This document shows, one piece after another, positions 45,700 to 57,649 of a stretch of DNA of 64,000 nucleotides (position 1 is the first letter of the stretch; each line of letters opens with the position of its first letter). The stretch lies in assembly GCA_009760855.2 (NCBI GenBank), contig WPIO01000019.1:1200001-1264000 (forward strand), read 5' to 3'. Made by a program: the position numbers and the translations under genes. The DNA comes from Cristatella mucedo. Taxonomy: Eukaryota; Bryozoa; Phylactolaemata; Cristatellidae. The notes under the pieces were generated by a model. The model was not told where the DNA came from, searched no databases, and saw only the letters and a program-made list of their open reading frames with translations.

Positions 45700-46597
45700 T
45701 ACCGTTTGATACAAGCGATCAAAACGTCCTTAACTTGCTCAAATTGAATGACGACAAAACTAACTAACTAGTTATGGGCAACCCTAGCGATAAGAAGAAA
45801 TTGGGAAATCTAGCCTTACACAGGTTCACTGCAAGTACACCTCCAATAGTCTCTTTGAGAGAAAGGGTGTCCTGTTCCAAAGCAACCTATCACTAAACCG
45901 TCACACCTACTTCAGAATCAAGTCTCTTTGCTTTCAGACATGTGAAATCGAAAAAATGTGGGCTTTCTTAGATAAATATACCGCCTCCAAGCTGGTATTA
46001 CTATACCCTGTCTCATAACTCACTGCTTGTAGGTCTTCCGGCCAGTGCAATAAGGTGATTAGAGTTCATGCAAAACTCAGCAACTGAGCTGGTCTGCCAC
46101 GAACGTTGCAATATCTCGATTGCATCACTTCTCACCGATCTGCACGGGGTTTCCATCAAGCCGCGCGTCGACTTCAAGGTTCGATCACTCATTTTGAGGT
46201 GCCTTTACTTTCAAGCTCCATCCTGCCTCTCCGAACTACTTCCTCATCAGGCTAGCCATCATTCAACATGCTCTTAAGACTTAAGTCTTAGCTGCGCCTC
46301 TAACCAACCTCAACTCCTTTAGTTTGTATGCTCCCAAAGCGTGGAAATTGTTCTCAAAGGAAGTTACGACATCCCCGGTCTTGAAATTTAAAAAGAGAGC
46401 TAAAACACACCCATTTCTCTCGAACTGTTTGCTGGGCCCGCATGAATTGCCCTTTGTGTGCTGGTGTGTGCTACCGCTGTGCAAGCAATCAGTGACCAGT
46501 TGAGATTGCCTCGTCTCAAGCACAAGTAAAGCGACTAAACACGAGGTTTAGCTTTCTTTGGATGCTAAACAAATGCATTATTATTTTAAATAACTAG
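45700..46597 (+). pseudogene. LINE-A, old decayed copy
   Basis: AAATTGAATGACGACAAAACTAACTAACTAGTTATGGGCAA (LNDDKTN..LVMG), CAAAACTCAGCAACTGAGCTGGTCTGCC, then LLTDLHGVSIKPRVDFKV, PSCLSELLPHQASHHS and GTATGCTCCCAAAGCGTGG. The 3' UTR is of the TTTGCTGGGCCCGCATGAATTG type. Many frameshifts. Confidence 0.8.
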
Positions 46598-46599
46598 TT

Positions 46600-49215
46600 C
46601 CACTATGTCCTGTATTGAGCCTTAATACTAGCTGCTTACCAAGTGGATCTTCGAGTAGCCTAACACTAGAAAATATCCTTTCTGCTGTGTTAGCGAGCAG
46701 GAGCAGCATTAAGTACTTAAGCACCAGTTTCAGCAACATCTCGAGCAGCACCGGCAGCACAAGCAGCTCGATGACTCACACTTCTGGGTGTTTCGATTCT
46801 ACTGGAGGTTTTTTCAAGGCATCTCATTTCAAGCTTGACCTGCAGAATGACGAGTATCTTTTGAAAAGGGAAAATGCATACTAGAACTAAGGCAAGCCTT
46901 TCAGTGTATGGCGTGGCTGGTCGAAGGTTTACCACGGCTATCAGATGGCACGTTCGATGATCAGCCTGTCCTGGCCTGCAAAATCGCAGAGGCTGCGGTG
47001 ATTCTCTATGCACAAGTCTCTCGGTATAGGATCAATCTGCATTCATCATGGCAGGCGCCAGCCAGTCACGGGTTGGGCCCATTGTCGCCGCTGCGGCCAG
47101 GATTGCGATTTCGCCGCTGGCTGTCATCCTGGCCATTTGCTTTTCATTCCGTGAGCATCGAGAAATGGTGACCTCATTTAGTTGCATGAATGATGACATC
47201 CAGGGCCAAGGCGGCGGCACTGAGAGCAGCCCTGGCAGTGGCCGCTTATGCCAATGCCTCACCAGTCTGGAGGCTCGACGGCCGTCTAGACCGTCGGGCT
47301 TTGCTGTGCCAGCCTGCTGTCAACTATCTGCTGTCAACGATCTGGCGTCATGCCACGAGCTGCAGCTATTGCTGTCCACCGGGGGCCTGGCATGCGCACG
47401 GCAGGCCCTTGCTTGGCCCCGTGGTTACAGATCCAGCTTTGCAGTCGGGGGGGGGTCGATCGGGAGGAGTACTGGGCCGTGCCAAGGGCCGTAGAACAAC
47501 GACTGGCGGAAAGGGGAAGAACGGCTCTCAGTTGGAGTCTACGCTCAACGGGCCACTGGTCAGGGCGACCGGAGGCTCCCTTTGACCGAGGCAGCCGACT
47601 GCACTCGCATGCCGAAAGCTAATTTATTAATTTGCTGGACCATCCTCGGGGGTCTGGCCAGGGAGGTGCCACCAGCTGGGACAGTGCATCGAACTGGCTA
47701 GCTAGGTTCAGCTGCTGAGGTCGCCGGCCGCGGACCACCAGTGGTGCTGAGCATGAGCAGGCTGCACCCGGTGTCACTGGACGTCACCACAAGGTGCCCG
47801 AACGATATAAATGGGCTTGCGGCTGGCTTATTCTGACACCGACCTCAATATAAACGTGCAGGCATGCATAATGTCCGGCATGCATAGGAAATTAGGAGTG
47901 GCCTCCTCCCGAGTGGCCTCCAGCCTATAGCAGCCGAGTCGCCGAGTACTCAGAGGCTCAACTCATCCTTTCGCTTGCGATAATGGTTGCGTTCAGTATT
48001 TAGCTAAGGAGGGAGCCAGACCGTGATCTTTTCAGAGGTGGAACCCAGTCTTAGGAAGGCTGAAGGTTTCCTCACTCTATCTATGCAACGAGAGGGTAAC
48101 ACTTAATCATTCTTAAGTACTGGCAGTGCTCACACTGTCTTCGATGCGTTTCTGCGAAAATAATCGGACGTCAACAGGAAACCGTGGCTGTGCTCGAACA
48201 CTTATCGAGGAGCTTTGGAGGCCAGTTGGCCAGATATTAATCATTCGGCCTCGCCACAATCGCTACGTTCGTTGATGCTAGGGCATCGACGAACGATGCA
48301 GCGGCTGAATGCCAACGTCCGTGGACATGTTCTTGTCAGGACTAACTGCAAGCCTCGTTATCGTGCACGCCATGACGGCAGCAGAAGAAGAGAGCGATTG
48401 CGAAACACGGGCCTTGACATCAATCTGTCAATCTGACATGCAGCAGGAAGATCGATTGGGGATGAGCCGGCATTCGCACCTATGTGACGATTAAGGACCG
48501 AGGGCTAGTATAGCCGTAGCTAAAGCATCGCCATTGCTATACTTGGCCAGTGCTCTGATAGCTTCGTACATGCATACATGCGGCGGTCGCTCTGCAGTGA
48601 AAATAGAATCAGAGATACTTGGTCAAATGCTCCGCCAGCATCGTATATGTACTGACTCGGCGCTCTATCGGCGTAAATAATCAGTAATCTCAGCAATAAA
48701 TGGAGCAAGGGAGTTGAGAAAATGTTACGTGCTGGAGGGCTGGGAGGGATCATAGCATAAGTACAGCTAACTATGTGTGTCATCTGCGTAGAAATGAAAG
48801 CCCAGATTGTGCTTGGCAATCCTTGATCGGTGCTCCACCAGCTTTCCATACAGACGTGCCACTAGCTCGGCGTGGGACAGCCGAGCCAGAGATTAAGCGC
48901 ATGAACTACAAAGGTTTAGACGAAGGTTTGATCGCTATCATGCTCTGCTATCGTCGGCGTTCCTGGGCTGCTTCGATAACTCGCTGGCCGCGCAGCCGTG
49001 GCTGGCTCTAGCTTAGCCAGCGTTGGGTAGCGTGACCGCAAGATCGAGCGGTCGTAGCGGGGTGTCAAAAAGGGGTCTCGAACGCTCGAACGATGCTCGA
49101 ACGACATCCATCCGACCGTCCCGCGACGAAAACATTATTGCCGTCCTCTCATACCTGCGGACATACCTGCATAAGCGATCAAGCACCGCACCACTATGTA
49201 CAATCTTCTCATTTG
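46600..49215. other. anonymous DNA with unassigned open frames
   Basis: The stretch 47048-47620 is GC-richer and open in several frames (47048-47494 plus and 47190-47585 plus). One contains RALLCQPAVNYLLSTIWRH, the other a hydrophobic run (IAISPLAVILAICFSF). The two are in different frames and no family could be named, so neither is called as a gene. Nothing was recognised elsewhere. Confidence 0.3.
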
Positions 49216-49225
49216 TTACGCCTGG

Positions 49226-50032
49226 TAATAATAGTAATAACAATAATACACTCGATAACGCACCCTCGGAGAGCTCAATCTCTTTCTAGCCGCTTTGCAT
49301 TTGCTGCAAAGGAAGCATGATCGAATGGGTAGTGGTTGAATGCTCAATAAACAACCAGAATAACGTGGTTAGGGGAGACATGCACAGGGTCAGCATTCAA
49401 GTATGGTTATTGGCACAAGTATGCACAGTGCCAACACACATAAGCACACAAAGGTCGAATCACAGGTGCGTTTTTAGTTTCTTTTTAAATGTGGTCAAGT
49501 CAGGAGATGTCTCGACGCAGGTTGTTAGTGAGTTTCAGGCTTTTGGAGCATACGAACTAACGGCACGGTCTCCAAAATATTTGAGGTTTGTACGAGGTAT
49601 TGGTAAACTGCTAAATTCCGAAAAGCGGGTGGTACGATGTTAGGCCCAGTGGGGGGATAGATCTGATAGGTAGGCTGGAGCCAAAAAATGAAGGGAGCTA
49701 AAAGTGAGTGACAAAACCTTGAAGTCGATGCGCTGCTTGATTGAGAGCCAGTTCAGGTCGGCGAGAAGTGGTGTGATGTGGCAACTGCTTCACTCGCGAC
49801 AGACAAGCCTAGCTGCAGAGTTTTGCGCTAGCTATAAGCCCCTGATTGTATAGGCCGGCAGGCCAGCAAACGGTGAGATACAGAAGTCAAGACGGGATAT
49901 CACAAATGCGTGGACCAACTTAGATGTGGTATCCGTATCTAAACAAGATCGAATTTTAGCAATGTTATGTAGGTGAAAGTAGGCAGACTTGATTGTGGAG
50001 CTGATGTGGTCGTCTAACGAAAGAGTCGCTGC
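49226..50032 (-). pseudogene. LINE-A RT C-terminus and 3' UTR
   Basis: From the tail (AATAATACACTCGATAACGC) it reads the UTR, then antisense SFRDRAFSSY-type and ADLNWLSIKQRID-type sequence, VHAFVISRLDFCISPFAGLP and LSLDDHISSTIKSAYFHLHN at its 5' limit (about 50032). About 110 bp of the usual 3' part between GTCGAATCACAGG and TGCGTTTTTAG is deleted. Confidence 0.87.
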
Positions 50033-50370
50033 CGCTTCGCTAGCTGTAGCTGACCAATGGGAAGAGACGTCGAGCAAATGTGCATGCGAATGCCCAGCCA
50101 GGTTCACTCTCACAGTCGAATGTTGAAATTAGTCGAAAGGGTAAGAAAGTACGAGAAAGTAACACAAAGATGAGAAAGTGCCAAAATTGGAAAAACACCA
50201 AGATAGTAAAGGATTCGGAAAGAGGGAGAAAAGTGACCACGGTGCGTGCGCAACTATCTCAGAAGATGACGAAAGGCGAACAGCAGATAAAGTCATGCAG
50301 TGCAGAGTCGTAATGCCGAAACAACGAAAGCGCGATTTTCTTCAGGCTCAACGACGGCGTGCATGGCCAG
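50033..50370. other. anonymous DNA
   Basis: Nothing was recognised. Confidence 0.35.
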
Positions 50371-51025
<655 letters not shown>

Positions 51026-51029
51026 TTCA

Positions 51030-52279
51030 AGAGGCATTGCAATCGTTCAGAGAGACTGCAGAGTATTGATGTGAATGGGCTAAAATCATACGAGGAACCT
51101 CTGAAGTATGTGGTACCTCGGGGTTCTGTGCTCGGGGTTCTGTGTCCCGTTCTTTTCGCGGTTTATTCTTTCCCTTTTACCGATGTGGTTGCCAGGCACA
51201 ATCTAGGCTTTCACTTCTATGCAGATGACACTCAGTTGTACCTTTGCTTTGATTCCTCACAGCCCTCCAGCCCGTCAAATTCTCTTAACTTCCTTACTGC
51301 GTATATTGATGACATCCAGACATGGATGGCAGCAAACTTTCTTAACTTGAATTATGATAAAACCAACATACCATTAATGGCCTAATCAAGCGTGATCCAG
51401 AATTTGGAGAGGTTAACGCTCAAAATCGACTCTGCCAGCGTATCTTCTGTTGAATCTGCAATTTCATTAGAGACCACATCAGCTCCACAGCCAAGTCTGC
51501 CTACTTTTAGCTACTTAAAATTGCTAAATTCGAGCTTGTTTAGATAAGGATACCACATCTAAGTTGGTCCATGCATTTGTGACATCCCGTCTTGACTTCT
51601 CTGACTCACTGCTTGCTGGCCTACCGGCATGTGCAATCAGGCACTCACAGCCGGTGCACAGCTCTATAGCTAGGCTTTTCTGTGGCGAGCGTCGCAGTTG
51701 CCACATCACATCACTTCTCGCCGACCTGAACTGGCTCTCAATCAAGCAGCGCATCGACTTCAAGGTTCTGTCACTCACTTTTAGATCCCTTCATTCTGTG
51801 GCTCCCGCCTACCTATCAGAGCTACTTCCCCACCAGGTGCTAAATCGTACAACCGGCTGTTCTGACTCGAATCGTTCAGCCATACCTCGAACGAACCTCA
51901 AAACCGCCGGAGACCGTACCTTTAGTTCCTATTCTCCCAAAGCCTGAAACTCACTCCAGACTTCCATCATGCCGTCTCTTGACTTGTCTACATTTAAAAA
52001 GAAACTGAAAATGCATCTATTTATCAGAGTATCTAGTGGGTACCTGTGATTTGTCCTTTGTGTGCCTATGTGTACTGACGCCGTGCATGCTGCCACTAAC
52101 CACACTTGCATGCTGACCATGTGCATTTCACCCCTAACCATGTTAGCCTTGATGTTTATCGAGCATGTTACCATTAATCATTCGATGGTGCTTCCTTTGC
52201 AGAAAATATAAAGCGCCTAGAAAGAGATTGAGTTCTCTGGGGCGCTATATCAAATGTATCGTTGTTATTATTGTTGTTA
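51030..52279 (+). pseudogene. LINE-A reverse transcriptase fragment with intact FYADD box
   Basis: This is the copy reaching farthest 5' in the RT domain: RSERLQSIDVNGLKSYEEPL, VVPRGSVLGV, FHFYADDTQLYLCF (the catalytic aspartates at 51224-51229 are intact), IQTWMAANFLNLNYDKTN, then a frameshift. After it come LVHAFVTSRLDFSDSLLAGL, FCGERRSCHITSLLADLNWL and NRTTGCSDSNRSAIPRTNLK. The 3' UTR (two 38-bp units) ends in a hairpin and decayed (ATT)n. Frameshifts and a deletion near 51380-51480 make it inactive. Confidence 0.9.
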
Positions 52280-52321
52280 AGAGCAGGTCACCAGTCGGTC
52301 TTCACCAGATGCGAAGACAAG

Positions 52322-52484
52322 TTATAATTCATTCGTTTAGCGCCCCAAGAGAACTTACTCCCTATTCAAGCGCTTCACATAAGTCACGGCCCTTGAGCCC
52401 ACGATCTCGGTCATCAAATACATTCACCTTGACCTCAGTTGTTAAAGACAACCAGTTTGAACGCTGGGCCAAACCAGCGTAGTT
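52322..52484 (-). repeat. SINE-A variant with inserted head segment
   Basis: It has the LINE-like tail and GGGCTCAAGGGCC B region. The head, however, carries extra sequence (ATCAAATACATTCACCTTGACC) also seen at 60790-60893, so it defines a SINE-A subtype. Confidence 0.82.
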
Positions 52485-52559
52485 CTTGTGTAGAAGCAGC
52501 TGAACGCAGGAAGTTCTATAGACAAATTCTACCGAAGGTCCGAAGATTCGTCTGACGAG

Positions 52560-54110
52560 GAGGGGACGCTTCTGTCACACCATTCAAGCTGACCTTCAAA
52601 TACAAGCCGACCTTCAAATGCTCTCCAGCTGAACACGCGACGGGCGCCGGGCAAGAATCACTACAACAGACGGCAGACGGAAGACCAGCGCCACGAAGAG
52701 ATTAAGGCTGTCGGATTAAGCTCGCCGCGGTCGATTCGGTCGGTGTGATAAGCCGAGAAGCTCGAGTCGAGCGCCGGCGCACGCGGCAGTGGGTCAAGCG
52801 CTGCTCTCGCCGCAGCGCCCGCTCCGCCGCCCCAGATCGCGGAGGCATCAGTTTCAACGCGCTGTCGTGCGCACCTTCTCTCCGTCTGTTCGCCTGCTTT
52901 CGGGAGACGGGTTTAGATTGGGAGCTAATTTAATGCGGCGAAATTCGCATCCTCACTCGGCGCCCGCTCTTGGCAAAATTTGCCAAGGGCGAGCTACGGC
53001 GGCGCTAGACCCCGAAGAAGCCTGACGCTCCTTCGCGGCGGCGCAAGCCGCCCGCCGATGGCGCCGAGCCGTCGGCGGGTAACGCAGTGCAACGCGCGTC
53101 TCCACAAAGCAGCGAGGAGCGAGGGCTGCGCTGCGCCTCCCTCGGCCGGCGCCTCGGCGCTCGGGCCGGCCGTAGGCCGGGCCAATGACGGAGAAAGAGG
53201 CGTGCTCTCTTCCCAGCCGCCGGGCGGGGGGGCGGATGTAGGTTAGAGCGAGGCGGCCTCGAGCGAGTGCAGACCAGTGCGAACTCGTCGGCAGGTATCT
53301 GCCAAAAAGGGAACGCCCTGCTGTCGCAACGGAGCCGCCCAGCCGGCGCGCCCAGCGCCCGGTCGTCGGACAGGCAGACTAAACGCGGCAGATTAGACCT
53401 CCGGCGCACCGGCTGCCCAGTCGAACGTGGATGATAAACGCGCGCTCGGCTCGCAATAAAGCTGCCTCGCATCGGCGGGCGTGTGGCCGCCGCCCCGTCG
53501 TCAACAGCCGATCTTAGCGATTACCGCGACTTCGGGCGGTCTGACAGCAGGTGCGCTAACGTGCCGCTCGCCGCTGACTGATGCGCTCCCGAATGACGCG
53601 GTAAGAAAAGCCGCCGGAAGAATATTGCATCTCCCAAGCCTTCTTACGACGCGAGCCGACGCTCATCCACTCGCCGACGCGCGGCCAGCACCGCACGGTG
53701 CTGACGTCAGCAGCAAACGCAGCTGAAACTTGCGCTCGACACAGCCCCAGTATGGCCTCTGGCTTCATCCTCCTCCTCCTCCTCCTCCTGCTTCTCCTTC
53801 TACGCTGCCGTCGCCTGGTAGCAGTCAGCTTTCTAAGATGCTAGGAGACTCGCGGTCAGAGACCTGTAGGTTAGCCGGCGGCCGGAAGGTGGCGCCACTG
53901 GCAAGGGATTGGCCAAGAGCTCTCGCCGCTTCCCAGAGCGACAGACCAAAAGTATCGAAAAGCGGAGAGGCGAGTGTCGGGCGAGTGCCAGCGCTGGCGA
54001 GCGCCCGCAAGATTTTGACTCTCGAATAAAGAGAGGCGCGGCTCAGCGGTGACTCGTCTGCGGATGCGACTATCGGCTGCGTTCAGAAGGGAAATATCCG
54101 TAGGCTTTGC
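52560..54110. other. GC/CpG-rich block 4
   Basis: CpG-dense with no transposon recognised. It contains a 19-bp palindrome (52969-52987), a (CTC)n tract (53768-53790) and a 30-codon frame (53752-53844 plus) in good Kozak context. That frame reads MASGFI followed by 11 leucines, resembling a signal peptide but simply translating the triplet tract. Longer open frames (for example 53005-53472 minus) have Arg/Ala/Pro-rich compositional character. Confidence 0.45.
52969..52987. promoter_or_regulatory. 19-bp palindrome CTTGGCAAA-A-TTTGCCAAG
   Basis: Perfect 9-bp arms within CpG-rich block 4. It resembles a dimeric binding site, though the spacing (TTGGC-N7-GCCAA) differs from the usual NFI N5. Confidence 0.3.
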
Positions 54111-54279
54111 CTAGGGGGAGCGCTATACCTCCACGATAATCAACCAGCTTGTAAAAAGAAGCACGCTAACGTTTTTAGAACGTCCTTCTGGTTTGGCGCG
54201 TCTTTCCAGCTTTGCTATCGGTTACTGATGCATTTTTCGCGTCCAAAAGGGTTCCTAGAAACTTTGATCCGTGTCAGCC

Positions 54280-54380
54280 TAGCGGTAAAACGCCAGTCGA
54301 ACTTCGCGACCCTGGTCGTGAGTTCGAGTTCTGCAGCAGGCAATTCCTTATTTTTACGGCAAGCGGGAGTGGCGACTACT
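54280..54380 (+). repeat. SINE-B-like tRNA head and partial body
   Basis: A-box-like TCAGCCTAGCGG, CCTGGTCGTGAGTTCGAGTTCTGCAG (B box), GCAATTCCTTATTTTTACGGCAAGCGG. The 3' end is lost. Confidence 0.6.
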
Positions 54381-54509
54381 ACTACTCTTACGTCGCAACA
54401 TATATGAGTGCGTTGGACCACCTAACCTTTACTTTAGTTCCATTTACACTTGACCTCTACTTTAATTTACAATCGCACCCAAATGCCTTCCTCGTCATTA
54501 CAATTGCCA

Positions 54510-54837
54510 TTTCCCGCTTTGCGGGTCATCGTCAAGCCGTGTCTCAAACCAACCTGAAATCCTTGAAAGATCACGCCTTCAGTTTCAATACACCTAAAGC
54601 ATCGAATTTGCTAACGACCCACTTCCAAGAATCCCTTGGCTTGACGACATGCAATGCAAATCTAAAAACCTACCTGATCCACCCAGCATTTTCTTAGTCC
54701 ACGTGAGCTTTCCTGTTCGCGCTGACGCGTGCTACAATTGTGGATGTTAATGTGACTTTTCAGCCAATGCTAAGTGCTTAGAAAGAGATTTTGTTTTCTC
54801 GGGGCACTATACACACTCAATACTACTATTATTATGA
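54510..54837 (+). pseudogene. LINE-A 3' part, old subfamily
   Basis: QTNLKSLKDHAFSFNTPKAS, then LKTYLIHPAFS, a short UTR and AGAAAGAGATTTTGTTTTCTCGGGGCACTATA with a (TAC/TTA) tail. Confidence 0.8.
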
Positions 54838-54897
54838 CAACTACGCCTTTGCTCTCTTTCCTATGCATTTTTATGTGCAAGCCTGATCACGGCAGTC

Positions 54898-54950
54898 GAG
54901 CTGGTTTGGCCAAGTGGCTAGGGTGCTCGCATTGAACAAAGGTCAAGGCG
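54898..54950 (+). repeat. SINE-A head only
   Basis: GAGCTGGTTTGGCCAAGTGGCTAGGGTGCTCGC, then the sequence diverges. It may be a truncated copy. Confidence 0.6.
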
Positions 54951-55199
54951 TACGTATTTATTTACTGTTTCTAAACTTTTTTCCAGTCTCACATAACTAA
55001 CATGATGCATGCGCACGTTAAGACAGCCATGAGATCATTTTCCTATGGTAACAATGGCTTTCTTTTCAGAAAATGCTTTAAAAACGAACTTATAAGAGGT
55101 ATAAATAAAAAGCAGCCGCCGGAGCAAATTGGAGAAGACATGAGGGCTAGCGCAAAATGTTGAAGCTGATTCTAGGGCAATGGCTTCGTACAGTTGGAG
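54951..55199. other. anonymous DNA
   Basis: Nothing was recognised. Confidence 0.3.
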
Positions 55200-55415
55200 C
55201 AACTCCTCAGTTTAGTAGACATCAATCGGTGGCGGAAATTGGAAAGCTAAATGCGCAAAATCGGCTCGGCCAGGGTATCTATTGTTGCATCTGCACGAGA
55301 TTTAAGTGTATTGTTCCAAACTGACCTTGCACTAGAGGATCAGAGCAGCTCCATCTGCCTACTTTCAGCGATACAGCGTTGCTAAAATGTTGGCTAGCTT
55401 AGACAGGGATTGGTG
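55200..55415 (+). pseudogene. LINE-A RT fragment, decayed
   Basis: GCGCAAAATCGGCTCGGCCAG, GCATCTGCACGAGATTTAAGTGTATTGTTCCAAACTGACCTTGCACTAGA and GCCTACTTTCAGCGATACAGC match the SARNLGVIFQSDLSLDDHI-SAYFQLHN region. It breaks off where LINE-C sequence of the other strand begins. Confidence 0.75.
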
Positions 55416-55419
55416 ACTG

Positions 55420-55612
55420 CTAATGAATCCAAACCAGGCTTTGGAAATATCGGTCTAATGATGGCCAATTTGAAGAAGAAGCATTCAGAGAAACATTAGG
55501 AATCTCAGTTACGGCAGGGCTAAGTTTGTCTGCCAGCAATGACCACAGAGTGGATGGCATAGGATCTTCTGGAGAGGATCTCTTTTTGCTAGATTGTATT
55601 AGGGTATCCGAT
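55420..55612 (-). pseudogene. LINE-C RT N-terminal segment, left of the nested LINE-A
   Basis: Minus strand: TIQSSKKRSSPEDPMPSTLW, then LADKLSPAVTEIPNVSLNA and, after a frameshift, FFKLAIIRPIFPKPGLDS. It aligns base by base with LINE-C plus at 23520-23660 (CTCTGTGGTC..GGCAGA, GGCCATCGTTCGATTGATAT). The upstream linker continues at 56625, so this LINE-C was split by the LINE-A insertion. Confidence 0.72.
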
Positions 55613-56622
55613 CATGGATGGCAGCAAATTTTCTAAAACTAAACGATGACAAAACTAACTTACTAGTTATGGGCAAACCTAGTGTTATTCAGAAATTGGA
55701 AAGGCTGACTTTCAAAATTGGCTCTGCCAGCATATCTCCAGTTGCATCAGCTCGAAATCTAGGTGTCATATTCCAAAGCGACCTCTCGTTAGACGACCAC
55801 ATCAGCTCCACAGTCAAATCAGCCTATTTTCAGCTTCATAACATTGCTAAAATTAGGGCTTGTTTAGATAAGGATACCACGTCCAAGTTGGTCCATGCAT
55901 TCGTGACATCTCGTCTCGACTTCTGCAACTCACTGCTTACTGGCCTACCAACATGTGCGATCAGGCGATTGCAGCTGGTGCAAAACTCTGCAGCTAGGCT
56001 TGTCTGTCGTGAGCGTCGCAGTTGCCACATTACTCCACTTCTCGCCGACCTGCACTGGTTACCAGTCAAGCAACGGATTGACTTCAAGGTTTTGTCGCTC
56101 ACTTTTAGGTCTCTTCATTCTATGGCTCCAGCCTATCTTTCAGAGATACTACCCCATCAGGCAAAGCATCGTACCACTCGCTTTTCGGAATCCAACAGTC
56201 TAGAAATACCTCGTACAAACCTTAAATCCTTTGGAGACCGTGCATTTAGCTCGTATGCTCCCACAGCCTGGAACTCCCTCCCGACCTGCATCAGAACATC
56301 CCCTGACCTGACCACATTTAAAAGAAACTTAAAAACACACCTATTTAGGACAGCATTTAGTGGGTCCTTGTGATTCGTCCTCGATGTGCTTATGCGTGCT
56401 GACACTGTTCATGCTGCCACTAACCACATTTGAATGCTGACCCAGTGCATGTAACCCCTAACCATGTTATTCATTTTGTTTGTTTTTCAAGCATGATTTT
56501 ACTTACTATTCTATTGCGTATCACTTTGCAGCAAATGTAAAGCGCCTAGAAAGAGATTAAGTTCTCTGAGGGCGCTTTATCAAGTGCAATATTATTATTA
56601 TTATTATTATTATTATTATCCA
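55613..56622 (+). pseudogene. LINE-A, best-preserved ORF end (251 codons) with full 3' UTR
   Basis: A 5'-truncated insertion starting just after the palm box (WMAANFLKLNDDKTNLLVMG). The frame 55618-56373 is open to its natural stop (ARNLGVIFQSDLSLDDHISS, LVHAFVTSRLDFCNSLLTGL, CHITPLLADLHWLPVKQRID, APAYLSEILPHQAKHRTTRF, LKSFGDRAFSSYAPTAWNSL, LKTHLFRTAFSGSL). The UTR follows with two 38-bp units (56397-56434 and 56435-56470), a terminal hairpin and (ATT)9. The catalytic half of RT is absent, so it encodes no active enzyme. It is the best reference for the family here and probably the youngest copy. Confidence 0.95.
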
Positions 56623-56624
56623 CA

Positions 56625-57340
56625 TCGCAGGCAAAAACCTCGGTAAATCTCTTAATGAATGTCGCAGGTAGCTACTCAACGATTGCTTTAGTCCGAGGGG
56701 CTTGATGGAGGCACGAATGCATGCAATTTTATCGGTAAATATGGCTGAAAACGTGTAGGCTGAGCCCGTAGTATCTGGAGAGTGCGATCTCTTATAATTG
56801 GCAAGCAAATTGTTCGCCATCTTGTAAATCTGTTTTGGGACCGACTGGCAGGACTTGAGTTTTTGAGTGAAATAGAAGCCGTGGCCTTTTCTAAGCTTCC
56901 GGAGGTAGACAGGCTCGAAGGAAGTCTTCGAAATTGGCTAAATCGTCTTCTGACCTAGACTTCTTAAAGCTGCATTCAAGCCTGCGCTTAACACAGTGCA
57001 TCTTTGAAAGATTTCTTGATAATTAAAAGGAATCTATGCAACGCTGTAAGCGGACAGAACGCACGGCAGCGTGCTCGTCAATAACACTCCCAAGTTTCGT
57101 TTCATCAGTGGGGGTACAGAGGCTGTCGGTCAAGTCTGAGTGCAGATCAAGAAGACTTGTCGCAAAAAAATGATTTGAAAGAATTTCTCCTTGTCAATGC
57201 TTTTCAAGTTGCGTTGCTGGACAAACTCGACGTTACCCTGCCCAGAGATCAGGAAACTGAGCCCTGAGCAGGAACAATAAACGAGACTGAGCAATGATCC
57301 AAGATGGTCAGCGGGTGAAAAAAATATCAAAACGTTTGCT
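56625..57340 (-). pseudogene. LINE-C EN-RT linker, right of the nested LINE-A
   Basis: Minus strand: SISGQGNVEFVQQ-like start (57240), then SGLNAALRSLGQ (56960-57000), KLKSCQSVPKQIYKMANNLL and SAYTFSAIFTDKIACIRASI (56700-56760). This is the usual linker ahead of RT in CR1/L2-group proteins. It also matches 12190-12600. Confidence 0.72.
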
Positions 57341-57499
57341 CACCCAATGACAATTATAGTTAGCACAAATCAAAGTTGAAGAGCGAAAGACTTGACAGCA
57401 CAAAAATAATCTACTCTGCCCGGCGGGTTTTTTCGGTATTTCTGGTTTTTACCGATGGGCGCAAAGCTTTGAAGCAGCGCTCGTACGGACATAACAAAT

Positions 57500-57645
57500 A
57501 AAAAAATAATCCAGTTTTAAAACGCCGAAAGAGAGCTCAGTCTCTATTCAAACGCTTCATACATGCCACGGGGCTCGAGCCCACGAGCTCGGCCAGACCT
57601 TGGTCGTGGCGAGTGCCTTAACCACTGGGCCAAACGAGCTTGAAA
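57500..57645 (-). repeat. SINE-A, full length
   Basis: Tail AAATAATCC, then a hairpin with GCCGAAAGAGAGCTCAGTCTCT, B region GGGCTCGAGCCC and head GTTTGGCCCAGTGGTTAAGGCACTCGCC. Confidence 0.87.
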
Positions 57646-57649
57646 AGCG

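Noticed and set aside
53752-53844. Signal-peptide-like frame MASGFI followed by 11 leucines
   Set aside because: The leucines come from a (CTC)n tract, the frame stops after 30 codons and the only possible donor (CTG|GTAGCA) is weak.
55420-56622. Inverted RT segment followed by a forward RT fragment, resembling a twin-priming LINE insertion
   Set aside because: The inverted segment matches LINE-C (23520-23660), not LINE-A, and the missing LINE-C linker continues on the far side at 56625. Nested insertion explains it better.
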